A stretch of DNA of 21,369 nt from Porphyromonadaceae bacterium UBA7048 (GTDB lineage Bacteria > Bacteroidota > Bacteroidia > Bacteroidales > Muribaculaceae). Below, piece by piece: positions 7,745 through 14,269 of this stretch; position 1 is the first letter of the stretch, and every line of letters begins with the position of its first letter. The stretch lies in assembly GCA_002493945.1 (NCBI GenBank), contig DLAL01000029.1, positions 1-21,369 of the forward strand. The letters are read 5' to 3'. The translations under genes were made by a program, and so were the position numbers. The notes beneath the pieces are model-generated. The model searched no databases. It worked only from the letters and a program-made list of their open reading frames with translations, and was not told the origin of the DNA.

Positions 7745-8425
7745 TTATATCTTAAAGAATGAGAATGTGTCGGCCGATACCGCGGGATTGTAGTGGTAGA
7801 GACGTGCTCCGCGGCGCGAACCTGTCTTGTCGATCTGCCCGGTCGGCTCTATGCAGCTGAACTCCGCTATGCGCTTGCGGAAGTTACGCTTGTCCAGCGG
7901 CTGAGCCATGACGAGCTCGTAGAGGGTCTGCAGTTGGGTGAGGGTGAACAGCTCGGGGAGGAGTTCGAAGGCCAGCGGCTCGGTGACGAACTTGCGGCGC
8001 ATCACCTCGCGTGCCTTTTCTATCATTTCGGGATGGTCGAAGCCGAGTTCGGGCAGTTCGTCCACCGGAGTCCATTGCGCGCCGCGGGCACGGAGCAGTT
8101 CGCTGTCGGCCTCGTTGGCATTGAGCAGAGCGAAGTAGGCCACGGACACGACCCGTTCGCCCGGATCGCGGTCTATGCGGCCGAATGCTCCGACCTGGTG
8201 CATATATACGTTGTCGAGTCCTGTCAGCTGGCGCAGTACGCGCGCAGCCGCGTCGTCGACACTTTCGTCACGCTCCACGAATCCGCCCATCAGCGACCAC
8301 TTGCCCATCTCTGGCTCGAAGGCACGGTGCGTGAGCAGGATGTTCAGCTTGCCGTCTTTCAGTCCGAAGATGATGCAGTCGACGCTGACGAAGAATCGTG
8401 GATGTGAGCTATAGTAGTCAGTCAT
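7745..8425 (-). CDS. araR: AraR, Nudix-type (NrtR family) arabinose regulator
   Basis: A 226-residue two-domain protein. Residues about 8-135 are a Nudix-like fold; residues about 150-215 look like a winged helix-turn-helix, ending in a basic segment (KTGSRRGARLYHYNP). The Nudix box at 48-70 keeps the glycine, Glu54 and Arg62, but the catalytic EE pair is replaced (RVLRQLTG), so it should bind a ligand rather than hydrolyse one. This matches AraR of Bacteroides thetaiotaomicron, an NrtR-family repressor whose DNA binding is relieved by L-arabinose. By that homology and its place inside the ara operon it should repress this operon and itself. The operator is probably in 10116-10277. The start lies 10 bases after the transporter stop and 5 bases separate its stop from araD. 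Confidence 0.93.
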   Translation of the reverse strand: MTDYYSSHPRFFVSVDCIIFGLKDGKLNILLTHRAFEPEMGKWSLMGGFVERDESVDDAAARVLRQLTGLDNVYMHQVGAFGRIDRDPGERVVSVAYFALLNANEADSELLRARGAQWTPVDELPELGFDHPEMIEKAREVMRRKFVTEPLAFELLPELFTLTQLQTLYELVMAQPLDKRNFRKRIAEFSCIEPTGQIDKTGSRRGARLYHYNPAVSADTFSFFKI

Positions 8426-8435
8426 TTTTTGCGTA

Positions 8436-10115
8436 TTACCAGAAGTAGATGTAGAATGCGGCAGTGATGCCGAGGATGATTACAGTGTGGATGACGTCCC
8501 ATGCGCCCCAGCTTGCACGGGTGGCGGCGCGCTGTTCGGGTGTGGATGTGCCGAAGACGAGGCCGCGTATCTTCTCAGGCTCGGGAGCCTTCGTGCAGAG
8601 CGATACTACTACAGCTATAGCACAGCATATCAGCAGCATCCATCCGCAGAAGAAGAGCCAGTTGCTGTCGAAGAACACCTGACGGAAGAGGCTGTCGCCA
8701 GTGGCGCCGGCGTTGCTGTAGTATACCTTGGCACCGAGACGGCACATGCCGATGACAAGGCCCGAGATGAGCGCCCACATGCCGCCCTGGGCCGAACAGC
8801 GCTTCCAGCAGATGCCCAGAAGGAAGGCCGCCGCGATACCCGGTGCGAGTACCGACTGTACGTCCTGCAGGTAGAGATAGAGCACTTCGCCCACCGAGCG
8901 CATGATAGGAATCCACAGGATGCCGAGTACGACAATCACGACCGTGGCCACCTGACCGATGCGCACGAGTTTCTTCGGGTCGGTCTTGGGACGGAAGCGC
9001 TGGTAGAAGTCGATGGTGAACAGAGCCGACGACGAGTTGAAGAGCGATGCAAGCGAGCTCATGAGCGCTGCGAGGATGCCGCAGACAATCAGACCCTTGA
9101 CACCGGCCGGGAGCAGCTTGGCCACGAGGGTGGGGAAGGCGGCGTCGCTGTTGGGCAGGCCGTTCTCCATCAGCGGCAGGAAGGAGTCCTGACTCTGGTG
9201 GAGTGCGAAGGCTATCATGCCCGGTATGAGGAATAGGAAGACGGGGAGCAGTTTCAGATAGGCGCCGAAGATGGTGCCGCGGCGTGCTTCTTTCTCGTTC
9301 TTGCCCGAGAGCACGCGCTGCACGATGAACTGGTCGGTACACCAGTACCAGAAGCCGATGACGGCCGAGCCTATCAGCGCGCCGAGCCACGGATACTGTG
9401 CGTCGCGGTTGTCGCGTATGAGGTTGGTCATCGTGTCGCCGTACTGGTTCACCTCCACGGCGGAGCAGATTTCCATCATCTTGTCCCAGCCGCCGAGTTC
9501 CTTAAGGCCGAGTACGAGGATTATGAGTGAGCCGAGCAGCAGGATAGGAGTCTGAAGCACAGAGGTGTACAGAACAGACTTCATGCCGCCGAATATGGTG
9601 TAGATGGCGGTGATGAGCACAAGGCCGATGGCTGCGATCCAGAAGAAGTCGATGCCCCAGAGGGTATCGATGCCGAATACCTGCTGGAATACGAGGCCGC
9701 CGGCGTAGACCGTCACGGCCACCTTGGTCAGTACATAGCTGATGAGCGATATGAGCGAGAGGATTGTGCGTGATGCCGAGTTGTAGCGGCGTTCGAGGAA
9801 TTCGGGCATCGTGTACACCATCGAGCGGCTGTAGAACGGCACGAATACCCAGCCGAGTATAAGTATCATCCAGCCCTGGATTTCCCAGTGGGCCATCGCC
9901 ATGCCCGACGATGCTCCCGAGCCGGCCAGACCGATGAGATGCTCGGAACCGATGTTTGACGCGAAAATCGAGGCGCCGATGGCTATCCATGTGGCATCCT
10001 TGCCTCCGAGGAAGTAATCTTCCGCATTGTTTTGCTTCTGTCGTGCAACCCACACCACTATTGCCACCAGTGCGAGGAAGAACAACGAGATGACTATCCA
10101 GTCAAGAGTCTGCAT
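8436..10115 (-). CDS. Sodium/sugar symporter (SSS family), probable L-arabinose transporter
   Basis: A 559-residue polytopic inner-membrane protein of the sodium:solute symporter (SLC5-like) family, with a first membrane helix at about residues 5-24 and roughly 13-14 helices in all. Two segments fit the sodium/glucose branch: FASNIGSEHLIGLAGSGAS early in the protein, and LAALMSSLASLFNSSSALFT, whose paired serines correspond to the sodium-site region of SGLT-type carriers. The substrate is inferred as L-arabinose because this is the first gene of the ara operon; family resemblance alone would say only sodium-coupled sugar. The ATG at 10115 follows a leader of about 50 bases from a predicted promoter at 10174-10205. 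The name araT is sometimes used for such genes, but I leave the symbol blank. Confidence 0.92.
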   Translation of the reverse strand: MQTLDWIVISLFFLALVAIVVWVARQKQNNAEDYFLGGKDATWIAIGASIFASNIGSEHLIGLAGSGASSGMAMAHWEIQGWMILILGWVFVPFYSRSMVYTMPEFLERRYNSASRTILSLISLISYVLTKVAVTVYAGGLVFQQVFGIDTLWGIDFFWIAAIGLVLITAIYTIFGGMKSVLYTSVLQTPILLLGSLIILVLGLKELGGWDKMMEICSAVEVNQYGDTMTNLIRDNRDAQYPWLGALIGSAVIGFWYWCTDQFIVQRVLSGKNEKEARRGTIFGAYLKLLPVFLFLIPGMIAFALHQSQDSFLPLMENGLPNSDAAFPTLVAKLLPAGVKGLIVCGILAALMSSLASLFNSSSALFTIDFYQRFRPKTDPKKLVRIGQVATVVIVVLGILWIPIMRSVGEVLYLYLQDVQSVLAPGIAAAFLLGICWKRCSAQGGMWALISGLVIGMCRLGAKVYYSNAGATGDSLFRQVFFDSNWLFFCGWMLLICCAIAVVVSLCTKAPEPEKIRGLVFGTSTPEQRAATRASWGAWDVIHTVIILGITAAFYIYFW

Positions 10116-10120
10116 AATAA

Positions 10121-10148
10121 AGATTTAAGTTTGTGAATTAGATTTAAG
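10121..10148 (-). repeat. Short direct repeat in the ara operon leader
   Basis: AGATTTAAG occurs at 10121-10129 and again at 10140-10148, a 19-base period (CTTAAATCT twice on the transcribed strand). Both copies lie between the predicted transcription start and the ATG at 10115. It may be chance in AT-rich DNA, or a binding site of a factor acting on one face of the helix. Confidence 0.4.
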
Positions 10149-10173
10149 AATTATAGGTCTGTGATTTTGGGTG

Positions 10174-10205
10174 TAAAATTAACACTCATTTTTGGCTCTG
10201 CCAAA
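10174..10205 (-). promoter_or_regulatory. Promoter of the arabinose operon
   Basis: On the minus strand TAATTTTA (10174-10181) matches seven of eight positions expected from TAnnTTTG, and TTTG (10202-10205) lies 20 bases upstream, the expected -33 spacing. The start would fall near 10167, leaving about 50 bases of leader before the transporter gene. The -33 element is the outer part of the palindrome at 10191-10205. Confidence 0.55.
10191..10205. promoter_or_regulatory. Palindrome over the -33 box of the ara promoter, candidate operator
   Basis: TTTGGC (10191-10196), a TCT spacer, and GCCAAA (10200-10205) form a perfect 15-bp interrupted palindrome. It covers the putative -33 element of the ara promoter, so a protein bound here would block polymerase. 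It is a candidate AraR operator; the assignment rests on position only. Confidence 0.5.
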
Positions 10206-10213
10206 TAATTTAT

Positions 10214-10229
10214 CATGTTATACAACATG
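10214..10229. promoter_or_regulatory. Palindrome CATGTT-ATAC-AACATG, candidate operator
   Basis: CATGTT (10214-10219) and AACATG (10224-10229) flank a 4-base spacer, a perfect 16-bp interrupted palindrome. It lies just upstream of the ara promoter -33 element and 16 bases upstream of the -7 box of the divergent DUF1599 gene, where a -33 element would be. It could serve AraR or a second regulator and could affect both directions. Confidence 0.5.
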
Positions 10230-10245
10230 TTTTGGAATTTTTACG

Positions 10246-10253
10246 TACCTTTG
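10246..10253 (+). promoter_or_regulatory. Promoter -7 box of the DUF1599-folE gene block
   Basis: TACCTTTG fits TAnnTTTG exactly and lies 24 bases before the ATG at 10278. No clear TTTG sits at the -33 position; that place is occupied by the palindrome at 10214-10229. Confidence 0.6.
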
Positions 10254-10277
10254 CGGAGTTTAAAAAACGAATCATCC

Positions 10278-10829
10278 ATGACAGATTTCAACCGTACAAA
10301 CGAGGAGTTCAAGGCTGCCCTGAAGCAGTGCCGCGAAGTTTTCGACGCCAAACTGGCTGACTACGGCCCTTCGTGGCGCATCATGCGTCCGGCCGCCATC
10401 ACCGACCAGCTCTTCATCAAGGCCAAGCGCATACGCACCCTGCAGATCACCGGCACGTCGGCCGTAGGGGAGGGGATACTGCCCGAATTCATCGCCATAG
10501 TCAACTATGGCATCGTGGGCATCATTCAGCTCCGCCTCGGATTCGCCGACCATAAGGACATCTCGCGCGAGCGGGCCATGGAACTCTACGACGGCATCGC
10601 CCACGAAGCCATGGCGCTCATGATAAAGAAGAATACCGACTACGACGAAGCATGGCGCGGCATGCGCGTGCTCTCGTACGTCGACCTCATACTGTCGAAA
10701 ATCGAGCGCACCAAGGAAATAGAGGATAACAACGGTCTCACCCGTGTGTCGGAAGGAATCGACGCCAACTACTTCGACATGATAAATTATGCCGTATTCG
10801 GCATAATCAAACTCACACACGACGACTGA
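10278..10829 (+). CDS. DUF1599-family protein with two tandem repeats
   Basis: A 183-residue, probably all-helical cytoplasmic protein of the DUF1599 family. It is an internal duplication: residues about 11-87 and 101-180 repeat the same pattern. The first copy has LADYGPSWRIMRP, FIKAKRIRTL and NYGIVGIIQL; the second has NTDYDEAWRGMRV, LSKIERTKEI and NYAVFGIIKL. Shared residues include D28/D121, Y29/Y122, W33/W126, R34/R127 and R37/R130. Single-copy relatives occur in phages and Gram-positives, and the family has been linked to nucleotide metabolism or modification, but no reaction is established. The ATG at 10278 is chosen because the promoter box lies between it and an earlier in-frame start. 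Its stop shares a base with the next gene's ATG (TGATG), so the two are translationally coupled. Confidence 0.85.
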   Translation: MTDFNRTNEEFKAALKQCREVFDAKLADYGPSWRIMRPAAITDQLFIKAKRIRTLQITGTSAVGEGILPEFIAIVNYGIVGIIQLRLGFADHKDISRERAMELYDGIAHEAMALMIKKNTDYDEAWRGMRVLSYVDLILSKIERTKEIEDNNGLTRVSEGIDANYFDMINYAVFGIIKLTHDD

Positions 10830-12112
10830 TGCAGGCGGCGCGACGGATGGCTCTGCGACGTGTGGCGGTATGGCTCTGCCGTATTGTCACCGGTCTCACG
10901 TTCATTATCTCCGGCTGGACCAAGGCCATCGATCCCTGGGGATTCATCATCAAGGTGAACGAATATCTCACCGTGTGGGGGCTCTCCTTTCCGCGTGAGA
11001 TAGTGCTGACGGGCTGCGTGGCGCTGGCGTGCGTCGAGTTCGCCACGGGCATCCTCTTGGCCACCGGGTCGCTGAAGCGCACTTCCGCCGCCGTGGCCGC
11101 GGCCATGATGGCCGTCATGCTGCCCCTGACGCTCTACATCGTCGTGGCGTCGCCCGTGAGCGACTGCGGATGTTTCGGCGACTTCATCGTGCTCTCTAAC
11201 GTCAGCACCTTCATCAAGAACATCGTCCTTACGGCCATGATAGTCTACCTGCTGTGCGTGGGGCACACGGTGCGCGGCATCTATGCCGCTCCCATCCAGT
11301 GGCTCGTCGTGGCCGCGTCGCTTGTGTTCCCGCTCGTATTGGCCTTCGTCGGATACAATATTCAGCCTGTTGTCGACTTCCGTCCCTATCACGTGGGGCA
11401 GCCGCTCTTCGCGGAGACTGACGGCGCCGGGGGAGCCGAAGAGCTGTATATATATGAGAAGGATGGCCGACAGGAGGCCTTCACTCTCGACAATCTGCCT
11501 GACAGCACATGGACCTACGTCGACACCCGCAGCGCCTCGGTGCCTGCCGGCGGCGTAGGCACGGAGCGCGGCTTCGAAGTGCTTGATCAGGACGGCTACG
11601 ACATCAGTGCGGACCTCGCCCAGGCAGACACGCCTGTGCTCATACTGGTGGTGAACGAGCCTGACATGCAGTTCCTCTCGCGCGTTCACTTCGTCAGCCG
11701 CCTCTACGAGTATGCCACGGAGCGAGGCGTCGCCATGTGCGGCATTGTAGGGTCGTCGGGCGACCGTCTGGCACGCTGGGTCGAGCTCACCCGTCCGCGC
11801 TTCCCTGTGTATTCGGCCGAGGACACGGCGCTGCTGCAGCTCGTGCGCGGTGATGCCGCGCTGGTCTATATCTCCGACGGCATCATCCGCTGGAAGCGCT
11901 CGCTCATATCGATGGATGCCGACCTCCCCGAGCGCACCGGCCCGCAGAATGCTCTCGACACCGACGTACGCGCCGTCGACAGCGGACGCCTCCACGCCTT
12001 CTGCCTCATCGCCTACCTCCTGGTGATGCTCGTCATCTACCTGCTGAGCCTCTCGCCGCGCATCCTCCGCTTCTTCATCCATCTGGGGCGTCACGGAGAG
12101 CACAACGAATAA
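10829..12112 (+). CDS. BT_3928-like DoxX/MauE-type membrane protein with periplasmic C-terminal domain
   Basis: A 427-residue inner-membrane protein. Helices can be placed at about 11-29, 57-79, 85-107, 128-145 and 156-177, with one more near the C-terminus (about 391-415). The N-terminal part resembles DoxX/MauE proteins and carries the cysteine pair motif DCGCFGDF at 112-119, typical of MauE-like redox proteins. The region from about 180 to 385 is soluble, probably periplasmic, and its pattern (PVLILVVNEPD and following) suggests a thioredoxin-like fold, but the CxxC expected there is absent. This matches a conserved Bacteroidales family named after BT_3928 of B. thetaiotaomicron. The biochemical role is unknown; electron transfer to a periplasmic partner is a guess from the CGC motif. 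It starts one base inside the DUF1599 stop codon and is followed 84 bases later by tpiA. Confidence 0.8.
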   Translation: MQAARRMALRRVAVWLCRIVTGLTFIISGWTKAIDPWGFIIKVNEYLTVWGLSFPREIVLTGCVALACVEFATGILLATGSLKRTSAAVAAAMMAVMLPLTLYIVVASPVSDCGCFGDFIVLSNVSTFIKNIVLTAMIVYLLCVGHTVRGIYAAPIQWLVVAASLVFPLVLAFVGYNIQPVVDFRPYHVGQPLFAETDGAGGAEELYIYEKDGRQEAFTLDNLPDSTWTYVDTRSASVPAGGVGTERGFEVLDQDGYDISADLAQADTPVLILVVNEPDMQFLSRVHFVSRLYEYATERGVAMCGIVGSSGDRLARWVELTRPRFPVYSAEDTALLQLVRGDAALVYISDGIIRWKRSLISMDADLPERTGPQNALDTDVRAVDSGRLHAFCLIAYLLVMLVIYLLSLSPRILRFFIHLGRHGEHNE

Positions 12113-12152
12113 TCAGAGGCAGCAATATGGCGGATATGTCAAAAAAAATGCG

Positions 12153-12160
12153 TAACTTTG
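12153..12160 (+). promoter_or_regulatory. Promoter -7 box of tpiA
   Basis: TAACTTTG is an exact TAnnTTTG match 36 bases before the tpiA ATG, in an 84-base AT-rich gap preceded by a run of eight A. No good -33 TTTG is seen. It would give tpiA its own strong transcript besides read-through from upstream. Confidence 0.6.
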
Positions 12161-12196
12161 CGGTCTGAATAATTTACATTATTATATACCGAAACA

Positions 12197-12952
12197 ATGA
12201 GAAAGAATATCGTTGCCGGCAACTGGAAGATGAACACCACTGTTCCCGAAGGTCTTGCCCTTGCAAAAGAAGTAAATGAAGCTCTTAAAGCCACCAAGGC
12301 TAACTGCGACGTTATCATCTGCGTACCTTTCACCCACCTTTGCCCCGTCGCTGACGCCATCGACGCCAACGTACTCGGTCTCGGTGCCGAAAACTGCGCC
12401 GACCACAAGTCGGGCGCATACACTGGTGAAGTATCGGCTGCCATGGTAGCTTCGACCGGCGCTCAGTACGTCATCCTCGGCCACAGCGAACGTCGCCAGT
12501 ACTACGGCGAAACCTCCGAAACTCTTCGCGAGAAGGTCGCTCTTGCCCTTGAAAACGGTCTCAAGCCCATCTTCTGCATCGGCGAAGTTCTCGAAGAACG
12601 TGAGAACGGCACATACAACGAAGTCGTTGCCCGTCAGGTAGAAGAAGGTCTCTTCAACCTCAGCGCCGAAGACTTCGGCAAGATCATCCTCGCTTACGAA
12701 CCCGTATGGGCCATCGGTACCGGCAAGACCGCTACCGCAGAGCAGGCTGAAGACATGCACGCCCACATCCGCGCTGTCATCGCAGGCAAGTACGGCAAGG
12801 AAGTAGCTGACAACACCTCCATCCTCTACGGCGGCAGTTGCAAGCCCTCGAACGCAGCCGAACTCTTCGCCAAGCCCGACGTAGACGGCGGCCTCATCGG
12901 CGGTGCTTCGCTCAAGTGCGCCGACTTCATGGGCATCGTTGCCGCTTTCTAA
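12197..12952 (+). CDS. tpiA: Triosephosphate isomerase
   Basis: A 251-residue, full-length TIM-barrel enzyme that interconverts dihydroxyacetone phosphate and glyceraldehyde 3-phosphate in glycolysis and gluconeogenesis. The active site is complete: N9 and K11 in GNWKMN, H96 in GHSERR, and E168 in AYEPVWAIGTGKTA. The phosphate-binding GGSCKPSNA and GGLIGGASL segments are also intact. The ATG at 12197 gives the standard N-terminus. Codon use differs from its neighbours: glutamate is written almost only as GAA, whereas flanking genes use GAG freely, which fits high expression rather than transfer. It has its own promoter box, and a long hairpin follows 33 bases after the stop. Confidence 0.98.
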   Translation: MRKNIVAGNWKMNTTVPEGLALAKEVNEALKATKANCDVIICVPFTHLCPVADAIDANVLGLGAENCADHKSGAYTGEVSAAMVASTGAQYVILGHSERRQYYGETSETLREKVALALENGLKPIFCIGEVLEERENGTYNEVVARQVEEGLFNLSAEDFGKIILAYEPVWAIGTGKTATAEQAEDMHAHIRAVIAGKYGKEVADNTSILYGGSCKPSNAAELFAKPDVDGGLIGGASLKCADFMGIVAAF

Positions 12953-12985
12953 GCAGCGCGCACTCAGCTCACATCATACGCACAC

Positions 12986-13026
12986 ATTTCGTATATACGC
13001 GTCTGTGCGGCGCGTATATGCGAAAT
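12986..13026 (+). terminator. Long hairpin after tpiA
   Basis: The arm 12986-13001 (ATTTCGTATATACGCG) pairs with 13011-13026 (CGCGTATATGCGAAAT): 16 pairs with one G-T wobble and a 9-base loop. It lies 33 bases after the tpiA stop. The sequence after it (TGTTCT) is only weakly T-rich, so it may be an attenuating terminator or an mRNA 3'-end stabiliser that lets some transcript continue into the SPOR gene. Confidence 0.6.
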
Positions 13027-13068
13027 TGTTCTAAACTCAAGGAAGCAATTTATTTATAGACTTACGAT

Positions 13069-13569
13069 ATGAAAACGGTACGCACCATATTCGCCGCCAT
13101 CGTTCTGGCACTCGTCCCGGCCGTGGCGCTTGCTGTCGACGACGACGGACTGCTTTCCATAGTCCGGAATATCAACGAGTCGGGCAACATCCGCATCTGC
13201 CAGCCCGAGGCACTGACGCGTCTGCTGACCCGTCCGGCCAATGCTGTCGTCGACGGTGACTCTACCGAGGGTGCCGAGGCACACCGTGCTGTGTCGTCGG
13301 TTCGTGCAGGCTACCGTGTGCAGGTGTTCGACGACAACAATCCCCGGAGCGCACGTCAGCAGGCCGAAGCGGCCAATGCACGCGTGCATGCCGAGTTTCC
13401 GCAGTACCGCTCATATCTGACATTCAACTCGCCCTACTGGTGCGTGAAGGTGGGTGACTTCCGCACACGAGGCGAAGCGGAGGCGGCTTTGGCCGAAATC
13501 CGTGCCGCATTCCCCGGCTACGGCGCTTATCTCCGTGTCGTAAGAGACAGAATTAACACCCGTGATTGA
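13069..13569 (+). CDS. Secreted SPOR-domain protein
   Basis: A 166-residue exported protein. The N-terminal signal peptide (residues 1-22, with a hydrophobic FAAIVLALVPAVALA core) should be cut before VDDDG. Residues about 82-161 form a SPOR domain: GYRVQVFDDNNPRSARQQA, then PYWCVKVGDFRTRGEAEAA and a closing AYLRVVRD strand. SPOR domains bind glycan strands of peptidoglycan that lack stem peptides, often at the septum, so a periplasmic role in cell-wall growth or division is plausible but not shown. The middle part (23-80) has no recognised fold. There is no lipobox. It lies after the tpiA hairpin and no clear promoter is visible, so it may depend on read-through. The folE ATG begins one base after its stop. 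Confidence 0.85.
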   Translation: MKTVRTIFAAIVLALVPAVALAVDDDGLLSIVRNINESGNIRICQPEALTRLLTRPANAVVDGDSTEGAEAHRAVSSVRAGYRVQVFDDNNPRSARQQAEAANARVHAEFPQYRSYLTFNSPYWCVKVGDFRTRGEAEAALAEIRAAFPGYGAYLRVVRDRINTRD

Positions 13570-13570
13570 T

Positions 13571-14149
13571 ATGGATCAGCTTTCCGACAGTCAGCGCATC
13601 GAGGCCATAGCCTCACATATCGAGTCGATTATCTCGCTTTTAGGCGAGGACCCTTCGCGCGAAGGACTCCTCAAGACTCCCGTACGTGCCGCCAAGGCGC
13701 TCTGGTTCCTTACCTCAGGCTACCGCACCTCTCCTCAGGAGGTGATGAATCAGGCTCTCTTCGAGCATGAAGGCTCGCAGATGATAGTGGTCAAGGACAT
13801 CGAGTTCTACTCCCAGTGCGAGCACCACATCCTTCCGTTTTTCGGCAAGGTGAGCATAGGCTATATCCCTGACGGCAAGATAGTGGGGCTGAGCAAGCTC
13901 GCGCGTATCGTCAACGTCTTCGCACGCCGCCTGCAGGTGCAGGAGCGCTTCACGGCCCAGATTTGCGAGGCAGTTCTCGAAGCGGTGCAGGCCAAGGGTG
14001 TGATAGTTGTGTGCAACGGCGAGCATCTCTGCATGAAGATGCGTGGTGTTGAGAAGCAACATTCGTCTACAACCACCATGCACTACAATGGTGTGTTCGC
14101 CGAGGACCGCGACCTCAGACGCGAGTTTTTCGACGCCATATCCCAATAA
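13571..14149 (+). CDS. folE: GTP cyclohydrolase I (type FolE1)
   Basis: A 192-residue enzyme that converts GTP to 7,8-dihydroneopterin triphosphate, the first step of folate (and other pterin) synthesis. The zinc ligands are visible as C83 and H86 (FYSQCEHHILPF) and C154 (GEHLCMKMRGV). The family segments GKVSIGYIPDGKIVGLSKLARI and QERFTAQI are intact, as is EKQHSSTTTM near the C-terminus. A GTG at 13562 would overlap the SPOR stop, but the ATG at 13571 gives the better N-terminus and follows that stop by one base, so the two genes are coupled. Pairing a pterin enzyme with a SPOR protein has no obvious functional logic. Cytoplasmic, normally a homodecamer. Confidence 0.97.
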   Translation: MDQLSDSQRIEAIASHIESIISLLGEDPSREGLLKTPVRAAKALWFLTSGYRTSPQEVMNQALFEHEGSQMIVVKDIEFYSQCEHHILPFFGKVSIGYIPDGKIVGLSKLARIVNVFARRLQVQERFTAQICEAVLEAVQAKGVIVVCNGEHLCMKMRGVEKQHSSTTTMHYNGVFAEDRDLRREFFDAISQ

Positions 14150-14215
14150 AACTTAAAAGCCTGTGCGGCATCATAAATAGCGTTAAGCGGTATCGGCTGT
14201 CCGGACAATTTGTTG

Positions 14216-14223
14216 TACCTTCG
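14216..14223 (+). promoter_or_regulatory. Possible promoter -7 box of the nhaC-like gene
   Basis: TACCTTCG differs from TAnnTTTG at one position. It lies 47 bases before the proposed TTG start at 14270 and in the only intergenic gap (120 bases) between folE and the antiporter. No convincing -33 element is seen, and no clear terminator follows folE. Confidence 0.4.
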
Positions 14224-14269
14224 CAAAATTTCAGACCAATAGTACAACATTTCCAAGCAGTTTCCGATA

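Noticed and set aside
10787..12103. A 438-codon minus-strand frame opposite the BT_3928-like gene.
   Set aside because: The translation is a shadow rich in His, Arg, Asp and Glu, with no family resemblance. The plus-strand frame has membrane helices and the CGCFGD motif.
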